NCBI GenBank assembly: GCA_910589655.1
Contig: CAJUTJ010000050.1
Location: forward strand, 1-16,757
Source: an uncultured Acetatifactor sp.
Lineage (GTDB): Bacteria; Bacillota; Clostridia; Lachnospirales; Lachnospiraceae
Reading direction: 5' to 3'
DNA length: 16,757 nucleotides
The translations under genes were made by a program, and so were the position numbers. Shown here in pieces: positions 7,738-15,085 of the stretch. How positions within the stretch are numbered: the stretch's first letter is position 1; every line of letters begins with the position of its first letter. A model generated the notes under the pieces. It saw nothing but the letters and a program-made list of their open reading frames with translations. It made no database searches and had not been told where the DNA came from.

Positions 7738-8973
7738 ATGCACGGAAATGTTATTGTAGGACAGTCGGGCGGCCCTACCGCAGTGATCAATTCCAGCCTT
7801 GTGGGGGTATACAAGACGGCAAAGGATCGCGGTGCAAAAAAGGTATATGGTATGCTCCACGGCATCAAAGGATTATTGGACAGACAGTATGTAGACTTAT
7901 CGGAACATATCAAATCGGATTTGGATATCGATCTCTTAAAGAGGACTCCCTCTTCCTTCCTCGGCTCCTGCCGCTTTAAGCTGCCGGAGATCAGAGACGG
8001 AAAGGAAGTCTATGACAAAATTTTTGATATTCTGACGGAGCTGGAGATCGAGGCATTCTTCTATATCGGCGGAAACGACTCCATGGACACTATCAAGAAG
8101 CTTTCCGATTATGCCATACTGATCAGCAGCGACATCAAATTCATGGGTGTCCCCAAGACCATCGATAATGATCTTGCCTGTACCGACCACACTCCCGGCT
8201 TCGGAAGCGCCGCGAAATATATTGCTGCCGCTACCAAAGAAATTATCCGGGACGGTCTGGTCTATGATTATCCCGTCATCACCATCCTTGAGATTATGGG
8301 ACGGAACGCAGGATGGCTTACCGCTGCCACCGCACTTTCCAAGGGCGAGGACTGCGAGGGTGTGGATATGATCTTCCTTCCCGAGGTTCCTTTCGACATT
8401 GACAATTTTATGGCCAAGGTAAAAGAACTTTGTCAAGGAAAGAAATCCATCGTAATCGCTGTGTCGGAAGGAATAAAACTGGCTGACGGCAGATATGTAT
8501 TCGAACTTACGGAACACGTAGAATTCGTGGATGCCTTCGGCCACAAGCAGCTTCAGGGTTCCGCTAAGTTCCTCTCCGATAAAATCGGAAATGAGCTGGG
8601 TGTCAAGTCCCGTGCCATCGAACTCAGCACTCTCCAAAGGTGCGCTTCCCACATGACCTCCCGTGTGGATATCACGGAGGCATTCCAAGTAGGCGGCGCC
8701 GCCGTGAAAGCCGCTTTTGAGGGAGATACCGGAAAGGTTGTGGTTCTGGACAGAGTTTCCGAGGATCCTTACATCTGCACCACCGACACGCAAGATGTAC
8801 ATAAAATCGCAAATGTGGAGAAGAAAGTTCCTCTGGAGTGGATCACCGAGGATAACACGTTTGTAAGCGACGAGCTGATTCATTACATCCGTCCTCTGAT
8901 TCAGGCAGAGCTGTCTCCCGTGATGGTGGACGGTCTTCCCAGACATCTGCGTCTGGATCTGGATGCAAAATAG
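7738..8973 (+). CDS. pfp: PPi-dependent 6-phosphofructokinase
   Basis: The enzyme transfers phosphate between pyrophosphate and fructose-6-phosphate, giving fructose-1,6-bisphosphate in glycolysis, reversibly. The 411-aa protein has the PfkA-family loops: VGQSGGPTAVINSS (7-20), GGNDSMDT (111-118), PKTIDND (139-145) and the hexose-binding EIMGRNAGW (185-193). Two residues point to PPi rather than ATP: Asp at the fourth position of GGNDS (Gly in ATP enzymes, GGDGS) and Lys in PKTIDND (Gly in PGTIDND). Asn at position 113 replaces the usual Asp of GGDDS. It has its own promoter, a strong ribosome-binding site and a terminator, so it is monocistronic. PPi-PFK saves ATP, which fits an energy-limited fermenter next to butyrate genes. 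Confidence 0.95.
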   Translation: MHGNVIVGQSGGPTAVINSSLVGVYKTAKDRGAKKVYGMLHGIKGLLDRQYVDLSEHIKSDLDIDLLKRTPSSFLGSCRFKLPEIRDGKEVYDKIFDILTELEIEAFFYIGGNDSMDTIKKLSDYAILISSDIKFMGVPKTIDNDLACTDHTPGFGSAAKYIAAATKEIIRDGLVYDYPVITILEIMGRNAGWLTAATALSKGEDCEGVDMIFLPEVPFDIDNFMAKVKELCQGKKSIVIAVSEGIKLADGRYVFELTEHVEFVDAFGHKQLQGSAKFLSDKIGNELGVKSRAIELSTLQRCASHMTSRVDITEAFQVGGAAVKAAFEGDTGKVVVLDRVSEDPYICTTDTQDVHKIANVEKKVPLEWITEDNTFVSDELIHYIRPLIQAELSPVMVDGLPRHLRLDLDAK

Positions 8974-8996
8974 TACCGGAAGCCGCTTTCCCAGAG

Positions 8997-9038
8997 AAAA
9001 GGCGTATGGAATTTTTTAATTTTCCATACGCCTTTTTT
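8997..9038. terminator. strong terminator between convergent pfp and etfA
   Basis: AAAAGGCGTATGGAA pairs perfectly with TTCCATACGCCTTTT (15 bp, 8-9 nt loop) and is followed on the plus strand by a run of Ts. On the minus strand the T run is shorter (TTTTCTC). It probably ends both pfp and the butyrate operon. Confidence 0.93.
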
Positions 9039-9083
9039 ATATTCTGTAAAAAAACAGGTTCTTATTCTTTCCTGAAGCTTTGA

Positions 9084-10139
9084 TTAATTCTTAGCCGCCT
9101 TCTCTGCCTTCAATGCAGCCGTCAGAGCGGGAACGATCTTATTCAAATCGCCTACCACACCGTAATCAGCCACGTCAAAAATGGGAGCGGACTCATCCTT
9201 GTTAATGGCAACAATGATATCGGACTCTTCCATACCTGCCACATGCTGAATTGCACCGGAAATACCGATAGCGAAGTAAATCTGGGGACGAACCGTCTTG
9301 CCGGTCTGGCCCACCTGAAGATCCTTGGGCTTCCAGCCGCTGTCAACTACGGCACGGGAACAGGATACGGTGCCGCCCATCACTTCTGCCAGTTCTTCCA
9401 GCATTTTGAAGTTCTCCGGACTGCCTACGCCACGTCCGCCGGATACCAGAACCTTTGCATCCATAATATCTACGGTATCGGAAACGGCTTTCACTACTTC
9501 CTTGATGGTCACATACTTATCATTGGGAGCAAATCCGGGATTATACTCCTCCACCACAGCCTTTGCGCCGACAATGGGATCAATCTTCTGCATAACGCCG
9601 GGACGAACCGTTGCCATCTGAGGACGATTGTCAGGACAGGCAATGGTTGCGATGGTGTTTCCGCCGAATGCAGGACGGGTCATCAGCAGCTGATTATGCT
9701 TCTGTTCCTGACCGGGAATAGCGATCAGAGGGAAATCTCCGATTTCCAAAACGGTACAGTCTGCGGTCAGACCGGTTGCAACTCTTGCGGAAACGGTGGG
9801 ACCCAGATCCCTGCCGATGGCGGTAGCGCCGACCAGTACGATCTCAGGCTTATACTGGTTGATTACGGAAGACAGTGCATGAGCGTAAGGCTCGGTTCTG
9901 TATACCTCCAATTCCGGATCGTCCACAACGATAACCTTATCCGCACCGTACTCAGCCAGCTTGTCAGCCAGACCTTTTACCTGATATCCGATGAGCACTG
10001 CCACAACCTCCGTGTCCAGATTTGCAGCAAGTTCCTTACCCTTCCCCAACAGTTCAAATGCAATGCCGCTGATCTCATTGTCAACCTGCTGGGCAAATAC
10101 ATATACGCCTTTATATTCTTCAAGAACTACATTGTTCAT
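9084..10139 (-). CDS. etfA: electron transfer flavoprotein, alpha subunit
   Basis: EtfA pairs with EtfB and passes electrons to and from Bcd; in butyrate-forming Clostridia the Bcd-EtfAB complex couples crotonyl-CoA reduction by NADH to ferredoxin reduction. The 351-aa product has the N-terminal ETF fold with VLVGATAIGRDLGP (101-114) and TGLTADCT (122-129). The C-terminal FAD site shows SGGRGVGS (233-240), SRAVVDSGW (261-269), GQTGKTVRPQIYFAIGISGA (277-296), INKD (312-315) and FDVADYGVVGD (321-331). The ATG at 10139 follows GGAGG by 7 nt. It is the last gene of the operon, 157 nt after etfB and just before the terminator at about 9000. Confidence 0.97.
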   Translation of the reverse strand: MNNVVLEEYKGVYVFAQQVDNEISGIAFELLGKGKELAANLDTEVVAVLIGYQVKGLADKLAEYGADKVIVVDDPELEVYRTEPYAHALSSVINQYKPEIVLVGATAIGRDLGPTVSARVATGLTADCTVLEIGDFPLIAIPGQEQKHNQLLMTRPAFGGNTIATIACPDNRPQMATVRPGVMQKIDPIVGAKAVVEEYNPGFAPNDKYVTIKEVVKAVSDTVDIMDAKVLVSGGRGVGSPENFKMLEELAEVMGGTVSCSRAVVDSGWKPKDLQVGQTGKTVRPQIYFAIGISGAIQHVAGMEESDIIVAINKDESAPIFDVADYGVVGDLNKIVPALTAALKAEKAAKN

Positions 10140-10296
10140 GACTAAACCTCCAATTATAACGAATCTTTCCTTTTCGTTTTGTATGCGTCAGCGGAACCGT
10201 TCGGACTGCCCTCCAAATTGTTACGCTGCACTACTATATCAGTTACTTTCCATCCCCCGTCCGCAAGGCATGTAATGCGGCCGGATGCATGGGAGT

Positions 10297-11082
10297 TTAG
10301 ATAATATGCTTCTCCTTGAATTTACCCACAATGTATGCAACAGCATCTTCGGGAGAATCGGGAACCACCTTTTCACCCGCGCCCTTGCGGACCTTATCGG
10401 ATGCCTTTGCAATCTTGGTGGGAGAGCCCTTCAGACCCAGATCGCTGTCGTCCACATCCTTCAGGTCAGCTCTGCCCCATGTAGTGATGTCGGCAGCACA
10501 TGCATCAAAGATTCCGCCGGGAGTCATGTAACGGGGCTCGTTCAGCTCGGAAAGAGCGGTAATCAGACAAGGCATCTTTGCTTCCAAAACGTGATATCTG
10601 TCGTCATATTGTCTCTGAACGATCACCTTGTCACCCTCAATCTTAATGTCCTGAGCATAGGAAATTACAGGAATGTCAAGATGTTCTGCAATCTGAGGAC
10701 CTACCTGTGCGGTATCTCCGTCGATAGCCTGACGGCCGGTGATAATCAAATCGAAATCAATATTTCTCAGCGCACCTGCAATGGTGGTGGAGGTAGCCCA
10801 TGTATCGGCGCCGCCCAGCACTCTGTCGGTTACAAGGATACCCTTGTCCGCGCCCATAGCCATAGCCTCACGCAGAACATCGGCAGCCTTGGGAAGACCC
10901 ATGGTCAAAACGGTTACTTCTGCGCCGAACTGCTCTTTCAGTCTCAGCGCCGCTTCCAGACCGGCTTTGTCATCGGGATTCATGATAGCAAGCATTGCGC
11001 CTCTGTCAAGAGTTCCGTCCGGATTAAATTTAACGCCGCCCTTTGTATCGGGCACCTGCTTAATACAAACAACAATTTTCAT
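10297..11082 (-). CDS. etfB: electron transfer flavoprotein, beta subunit
   Basis: EtfB binds NADH and, in bifurcating complexes, the bifurcating FAD. The 261-aa protein has the family motifs MKIVVCIKQVPDT (1-13), MNPDDKAGLEAAL (34-46), VTDRVLGGADTWATSTT (84-100) and GRQAIDGDTAQVGPQ (116-130). The last two form the nucleotide/flavin site, and their form agrees with the group of ETFs that works with butyryl-CoA dehydrogenase. Bifurcation is an inference from operon and family, not a proof. The ATG at 11082 has AAGGAG 8 nt upstream. It follows bcd after 174 nt that contain short repeats but no gene. Confidence 0.97.
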   Translation of the reverse strand: MKIVVCIKQVPDTKGGVKFNPDGTLDRGAMLAIMNPDDKAGLEAALRLKEQFGAEVTVLTMGLPKAADVLREAMAMGADKGILVTDRVLGGADTWATSTTIAGALRNIDFDLIITGRQAIDGDTAQVGPQIAEHLDIPVISYAQDIKIEGDKVIVQRQYDDRYHVLEAKMPCLITALSELNEPRYMTPGGIFDACAADITTWGRADLKDVDDSDLGLKGSPTKIAKASDKVRKGAGEKVVPDSPEDAVAYIVGKFKEKHII

Positions 11083-11131
11083 TGTATTTTCTCCTTCATT
11101 TCATCAATTTCTATAATATCAGGTTTTTGCC

Positions 11132-11161
11132 TTTCCGGCATACCGCTTTCGGGCATTCCGC
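11132..11161. repeat. 15-bp tandem duplication in the bcd-etfB gap
   Basis: TTTCCGGCATACCGC is followed directly by TTTCGGGCATTCCGC (13 of 15 identical) and then by a partial third copy. It probably arose by slippage. The nearby CGGAAA-AGC-TTTCCG inverted repeat at about 11207-11221 gives another small hairpin. Confidence 0.6.
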
Positions 11162-11256
11162 CTTCCGGAAGCACAAAAACAGTTTCTTTCCGTTCACAGT
11201 CCACGCCGGAAAAGCTTTCCGATTGACTTCATGCTTTTCCATTCAACAAAGCCGGT

Positions 11257-12423
11257 TTATTTCAGCAGACCCGCGGAGATAACCATTCTCTGAACCTCAC
11301 TGGTTCCCTCATAGATCTCGGTAATCTTAGCGTCACGCATCATGCGTTCTACATCATATTCTCTGATATAACCGTAGCCGCCGTGAAGCTGTACGGCCTT
11401 GGTGGTAACTTCCATAGCAACCTCTGCCGCATACAGTTTCGCCATGGCAGCTTCCTCGGAGTAGGAAATCTTGGGATTGGTTCTGTATTCGTCCTTCTTC
11501 AGCGCAGCTTTGTATACCAGCAGCTTGGCTGCTTCAACCTTGGTAGCCATATCTGCCAGCTGGAACTGCGTATTCTGGAATCCGCTGATGGACTTGCCGA
11601 ACTGCTTTCTCTCTTTTGTATAAGCAATGGTTCTCTCCAGTGCGCCTTCTGCAATACCCAGCGCCTGTGCGGCAATACCGATACGTCCGCCGTCCAAAGT
11701 ATGCATTGCAATCTTAAAGCCCTGTCCCTGCTTGCCCAGAATATTCTCCTTGGGGATACGGCAGTCAGTGAAAATCAGCTCATAGGTGGAAGAACCACGG
11801 ATACCCATTTTCTTCTCCTTGGTGCCGAAGGTAAATCCGGGAGTGCCCTTTTCCACGATAAAGGAAGAAATCTCCTTCATCTTCCTGCCCTTCTTCTCGA
11901 TAATGCCGGTTACTGCAATCACAATGTAAACGTCGGCTTCTTTGCCGTTTGTAATAAAGCATTTGGAACCGTTGAGAACCCACTCATCCCCGTCCAAAAC
12001 GGCTTTTGTCTGCTGCCCTTGGGCATCCGTACCTGCACCGGGCTCGGTGAGTCCGAAAGCGCCGATCTTTCTGCCGCTTGCAAGGTCGGGAACATACTTC
12101 TGCTTCTGCTCTTCCGTTCCGTAGGTCAGAATGGGATCCACGCAGAGAGAGGTATGGGCGGAAACGATAACGCCGGTAGTACCGCATACCTTGGAAAGCT
12201 CTTCCACACACATTACATAGGTCAGGATATCGCAGCCCTGTCCGCCGTATTCTTTGGGAACGGGAATACCCAGAAAACCGTACTTTGCCATTTTTTCAAC
12301 GGTCTCTCTGGGGAAACGCTCTTCCTCGTCAACTTCCTGTGCCAGAGGCTTCACTTCGTTCTCGGCGAAATCTCTAAATAACTGTCTCGCCATCTCATGT
12401 TCTTTGGATAACGTAAAATCCAT
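11257..12423 (-). CDS. bcd: butyryl-CoA dehydrogenase
   Basis: Bcd is the FAD enzyme that reduces crotonyl-CoA to butyryl-CoA with EtfAB. The 388-aa length matches short-chain acyl-CoA dehydrogenases. Visible features are the N-terminal helical domain, GLTEPGAGTDA (124-134) and the GxSKCFITNG strand region (152-160) at the FAD/substrate site, DGGRIGIAAQALGIAEGALE (244-263), ERKQFGKSI (271-279), and the C-terminal QLHGGYGYIREYDVERMMRD with the catalytic base E372 in YEGTSEVQR. The ATG at 12423 has GGAGG 10 nt upstream. An unusually long gap of about 484 nt separates it from hbd; etfB and etfA follow. Confidence 0.97.
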   Translation of the reverse strand: MDFTLSKEHEMARQLFRDFAENEVKPLAQEVDEEERFPRETVEKMAKYGFLGIPVPKEYGGQGCDILTYVMCVEELSKVCGTTGVIVSAHTSLCVDPILTYGTEEQKQKYVPDLASGRKIGAFGLTEPGAGTDAQGQQTKAVLDGDEWVLNGSKCFITNGKEADVYIVIAVTGIIEKKGRKMKEISSFIVEKGTPGFTFGTKEKKMGIRGSSTYELIFTDCRIPKENILGKQGQGFKIAMHTLDGGRIGIAAQALGIAEGALERTIAYTKERKQFGKSISGFQNTQFQLADMATKVEAAKLLVYKAALKKDEYRTNPKISYSEEAAMAKLYAAEVAMEVTTKAVQLHGGYGYIREYDVERMMRDAKITEIYEGTSEVQRMVISAGLLK

Positions 12424-12907
12424 GATAATTCATCCTCCATTTTTCTTTTTTCCGGTAATCCGGGACGGCAGAAAAGTAAAGCACCCGAAAAACGTAACAG
12501 CCCGAAAGTCTCATGAAACAATCCACAAGCTGCCCTTTATGTGCATTCCTGCATGGGTGTCTTGCGAATCGTCTCGCAGCCGAACTGTTACACTTACTTT
12601 TCTGTTGTCTAAACGCCATATGGGCACATACGCATATATACCGATCCGTGCCGGACATATTAACCATATGTATAAGCACCTGTAAAGTTACCGTTCACCC
12701 GCTGCCGCCTTGAGGTATTTTCACACTGCATTTGCGTGGCAGCCTCAAAGCATTCGTTTGTAAAACCGATGTTTTGCATAACAAATATTCGTGAAATTGC
12801 TGTTTTTACGATTACAGTGCATAGGCTGCCATGAACGGAGTGAACAGTAACACTTTAAATGTATCGCTTATTAGACGCGTCTGTCCCGACTGCATTCTTT
12901 TTTACAT
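12424..12907. other. gene-free 484-bp hbd-bcd gap with a long inverted repeat
   Basis: I find no credible gene here on either strand; the open frames lack ribosome-binding sites. The part from 12687 to 12851 is bounded by inverted arms GTTACCGTTCAC (12687-12698) and GTGAACAGTAAC (12840-12851), 11 of 12 complementary with the odd pair a G-U on the minus-strand RNA. Inside, GGCAGCC (12738-12744) and GGCTGCC (12824-12830) pair, and CACTG (12724-12728) can pair with CAGTG (12815-12819), the two crossing each other like a pseudoknot. This could be a small mobile element or a structured RNA. The stretch 12430-12680 shows only short palindromes and no strong promoter. Confidence 0.6.
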
Positions 12908-13747
12908 TTATTTTTTATAGTTATAGAATCCTTCTCCGGTCTTCTTTCCTAACTTTCCTGCACGAACCATCTTTCTCAGAAGAGGTGCGGGAGCATACTT
13001 GGAATCACCGGTCTCGGCATAGATAACCTCCATAATCGCAAGCACGATATCCAAACCGATGTAATCACCCAGAGCAAGAGGTCCCATGGGATGATTTGCG
13101 CCCAGCTGCATCGCCACATCAATATCTGCCACGGAAGCAACGCCTGCCGCATATACATTGATTGCTTCGTTAATCATAGGAATCAAAATCCTGTTCACAA
13201 CGAAACCTGCCGCCTCGTTCACTTCAACGGGAGTCTTGCCGATCTCCGTTGCAATTGTTTTAATCTTCTCCACCAGCTCTGCGGGAGTATTTGCGCCTGC
13301 GATAACCTCAACCAGCTTCATTCTGTCCGCAGGGTTAAAGAAATGCATACCGATCAACGGACGATCCAATCCGTTGCCCATCTCCGTGATGGAAAGGGAA
13401 GAAGTATTGGAAGCGAAGATACAATCCTTCTTCACGATCTGCTGCAGTTCCGTAAAGGTCTGTTTCTTGATCGCCATATTTTCAGGGCAGACTTCAATCA
13501 CCAAATCACAATCCGTACAGATATCCTTCAGGCCGGTTACGATTTTTGCCGCAATGGCATCAGCCTTCTCCTGTGTAATTTTTTCCTTGCCAACCAAGAA
13601 ATTTAAGTTCTTTAAAATTTTTGCCTTTCCGCCGTCGGCAAACTCCTGCTTAATATCACAGAGGCAAACCTCATATCCGTCCGTCATGGCAAATGCCTGT
13701 GCAATTCCGGCACCCATTGTACCTGCACCAATAATACCTACTTTCAT
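12908..13747 (-). CDS. hbd: 3-hydroxybutyryl-CoA dehydrogenase
   Basis: Hbd reduces acetoacetyl-CoA to 3-hydroxybutyryl-CoA with NAD(P)H. The 279-aa protein is normal in length and begins directly with a Rossmann dinucleotide loop GAGTMGAG (7-14). It then has SNTSSLSITEM (113-123), the catalytic GMHFFNPADRMKLVEV with H135, AGFVVNRIL with N185, and the C-terminal domain segment GANHPMGPLALGDYIGLD. The acidic D31 at the end of the second strand suggests NAD preference. The ATG at 13747 has GGAGG 7 nt upstream. It lies 41 nt after crt and is clearly cotranscribed with it. Confidence 0.97.
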   Translation of the reverse strand: MKVGIIGAGTMGAGIAQAFAMTDGYEVCLCDIKQEFADGGKAKILKNLNFLVGKEKITQEKADAIAAKIVTGLKDICTDCDLVIEVCPENMAIKKQTFTELQQIVKKDCIFASNTSSLSITEMGNGLDRPLIGMHFFNPADRMKLVEVIAGANTPAELVEKIKTIATEIGKTPVEVNEAAGFVVNRILIPMINEAINVYAAGVASVADIDVAMQLGANHPMGPLALGDYIGLDIVLAIMEVIYAETGDSKYAPAPLLRKMVRAGKLGKKTGEGFYNYKK

Positions 13748-13788
13748 CTTAAATCCTCCATTCCAGTTCCGTCTCTTCTCTTATTTAT

Positions 13789-14613
13789 TTAGCAGTTTTT
13801 GAAAGGTTCTTTGACTTTTTCCTTGTTTTTGTCAAGGAAGAATGCCATACCGTATTTCTGGTCTTCGGTTTCAAAGCAGTCACCGAAAAGTTTCTCTTCG
13901 ATCACGATTGCTTCGTCCATCTCTGCGTCCAAGCCTTCGTTGATTGCTTTTTTACAGTTGCGGACAGCGATCGGTGCGTTCTTTGCTATGCCGGACGCCA
14001 TCTTTTCTGCCGCTGCCATCAATACTTCCTGTGCCGTCTTAACCACATTTCCTTCCCCGTCGGTCTCCGCGGAATAAACCTCGTTTACCAAGCCGATCCT
14101 GTATGCTTCCGCCGCCTTTATGTTGCGTGCGGTATAGATCATCTGCTTAGCCATACCCGCGCCTACCAGACGAGCCAGTCTCTGCGTGCCGCCGAATCCG
14201 GGAGTAATGCCCAGACCGACCTCCGGCTGGCCGAACACTGCGTTGTCGGAGCAGAGCCGGATGTCACAGCTCATGGAAATCTCACATCCGCCGCCCAGCG
14301 CAAATCCGTTTACGGCCGCAATCACGGGAATGGAAAAGGTCTCCAGCTTGCGGAATACATCATTCCCCTTCTTTCCGAACGCTTCGCCCTCCGCCTTTGT
14401 CAGGGTACTCATCTCACCGATATCCGCACCGGCTACAAAGGACTTCTGCCCTGCTCCCGTAAGGATCAGACAGCGGACCTCGTTCAGATCTACCGCATCA
14501 AGAGCCCCATCCAGTTCTTCCAGCACTTGAGAATTCAATGCATTCAATGCCTTTTCTCTGTTGATGGTAATGGTGGCAATACTGCCCTTCTGTTCATACA
14601 AGATAAATTCCAT
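13789..14613 (-). CDS. crt: 3-hydroxybutyryl-CoA dehydratase (crotonase)
   Basis: Crt dehydrates 3-hydroxybutyryl-CoA to crotonyl-CoA. The crotonase fold is shown by AGADIGEM (61-68) and GFALGGGCEISM (103-114), which form the oxyanion hole, with the catalytic glutamates E111 and E131 (GQPEVGLGITPGFGGTQRL). The 274-aa length is a little over the usual 260 because of about 11 extra residues around 182-193 (SAETDGEGNVVK). An ATG at 14625 overlaps the GGAGG, so I place the start at the ATG at 14613, 5 nt after it; this also gives the usual MEFxLYE N-terminus. A perfect GCCGC-TTTA-GCGGC hairpin stands right before the ribosome-binding site. Confidence 0.96.
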   Translation of the reverse strand: MEFILYEQKGSIATITINREKALNALNSQVLEELDGALDAVDLNEVRCLILTGAGQKSFVAGADIGEMSTLTKAEGEAFGKKGNDVFRKLETFSIPVIAAVNGFALGGGCEISMSCDIRLCSDNAVFGQPEVGLGITPGFGGTQRLARLVGAGMAKQMIYTARNIKAAEAYRIGLVNEVYSAETDGEGNVVKTAQEVLMAAAEKMASGIAKNAPIAVRNCKKAINEGLDAEMDEAIVIEEKLFGDCFETEDQKYGMAFFLDKNKEKVKEPFKNC

Positions 14614-14625
14614 CTTATCCTCCAT

Positions 14626-14639
14626 GCCGCTTTAGCGGC
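14626..14639. repeat. palindrome with GCTTTAGC core before the crt ribosome-binding site
   Basis: GCCGCTTTAGCGGC is a perfect hairpin. It shares its GCTTTAGC core with palindromes at 14730-14745 and 16655-16668 while the outer arms differ and remain complementary. On the crt mRNA it would sit directly 5' of the ribosome-binding site. Confidence 0.7.
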
Positions 14640-14650
14640 TCATATAGATA

Positions 14651-14762
14651 TGAAAAATGCCATGTTTTCAGGCATTTCTCGGTGTGAGACTTAGAAGTTC
14701 TTTGCGAAACAGCCTCTGCTGTGAGCAAAAATTGCTAAAGCAATTAGAACTTCTTCTCACAC
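14651..14762. repeat. structured interspersed repeat, copy 1 (thl-crt gap)
   Basis: Positions 14651-14737 match 16671-16757 at 84 of 87 bases, and the last 67 are identical; the second copy then runs off the window. The element folds well. GTGTGAG (14682-14688) and AGAAGTTCT (14693-14701) pair with AGAACTTCT (14746-14754) and CTCACAC (14756-14762), enclosing AATTGC-TAAA-GCAATT (14730-14745) and a second nested hairpin (ACAGC/GCTGT inside TTTGC/GCAAA). A further hairpin of AAATGCC and GGCATTT lies at 14655-14677. No transposase or terminal direct repeat is obvious. Confidence 0.88.
14668..14760 (-). CDS. possible 30-aa small ORF inside the structured repeat
   Basis: A GTG at 14760 follows GGAGG by 5 nt and opens a 30-codon frame ending in TGA at 14668. 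The peptide is basic and contains SNCFSNFC and RLFRKELLSL. An ATG at 14772 overlapping the ribosome-binding site would add four residues. In the other copy (16671-16757) the same frame is intact, but the TGA is CGA, so it reads on until about 16613. The frame could simply reflect DNA conservation of the repeat. Possible alternatives are a leader peptide coupled to crt or no translation at all. Confidence 0.35.
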   Translation of the reverse strand: MRRSSNCFSNFCSQQRLFRKELLSLTPRNA

Positions 14763-14773
14763 TAACCTCCATG

Positions 14774-14845
14774 CTACGACTGCTTTTTAGGAGCAGCTGG
14801 CAGCTCAAGCTTTGGCGCAGCACAAAGCCTGCGGGTTGAATTCAT
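14774..14845 (-). CDS. possible 23-aa small ORF in the thl-crt gap
   Basis: AAGGAG lies about 7 nt before the ATG at 14845. The 23-codon frame ends in TAG at 14774, one base before the CATGGAGG of the next small ORF. The peptide, beginning MNSTRRLCAAPK and ending PAAPKKQS, resembles no family I know. Its DNA contains several short palindromes (CTTTG/CAAAG, GAGC/GCTC), so the frame may be incidental to a structured repeat. Confidence 0.3.
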   Translation of the reverse strand: MNSTRRLCAAPKLELPAAPKKQS

Positions 14846-14880
14846 TAACCCTCTCCTTACTTCCGAAGCTTTTTACAATT

Positions 14881-15030
14881 TTATTTTGAAAGAGGCAGTT
14901 TGGGATCTATTTCATTTTGAAGGCTTTTGTCCTTCTCTTTTTCCTCCCGCTTTCTCTCCTTCTTCCCCTTCAGCTTTTCACTAACCTTGCAGACAAGATC
15001 TATCAACATGCGGTTTGCATATAGTCCCAT
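14881..15030 (-). CDS. small highly charged protein (49 aa) between thl and crt
   Basis: The ATG at 15030 has AGAGGAG 7 nt upstream and opens a 49-codon frame ending in TAA at 14881. It starts with a short amphipathic segment (MGLYANRMLIDLVCKVSEKL), followed by a run of Lys, Arg and Glu (about 21-35) and a C-terminus with PKLPLSK. The strong ribosome-binding site and its place 55 nt after the thl stop suggest a real small gene cotranscribed with the butyrate genes. I do not recognise it. The purine-rich charged tract could also arise from low-complexity DNA, so coding is likely but not certain. Confidence 0.5.
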   Translation of the reverse strand: MGLYANRMLIDLVCKVSEKLKGKKERKREEKEKDKSLQNEIDPKLPLSK

Positions 15031-15085
15031 TCCCACACTCCTCTATATGGTTACTGTTCCCTCTGCAGCTATTGCCCCTATATCT

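Noticed and set aside
7936..8946. 336-codon antisense frame within pfp
   Set aside because: Shadow of the real pfp gene, whose motifs, promoter and ribosome-binding site are clear.
12254..12713. plus- and minus-strand open frames in the bcd start and hbd-bcd gap
   Set aside because: No ribosome-binding sites, overlapping open frames in several phases, no recognisable motif.
12687..12851. known metabolite riboswitch
   Set aside because: I could not find the core motifs of the cobalamin, SAM-I or TPP classes in the minus-strand RNA.
14641..14780. insertion sequence or transposon remnant
   Set aside because: No transposase fragment or terminal inverted repeats of a known IS; described instead as a structured repeat.
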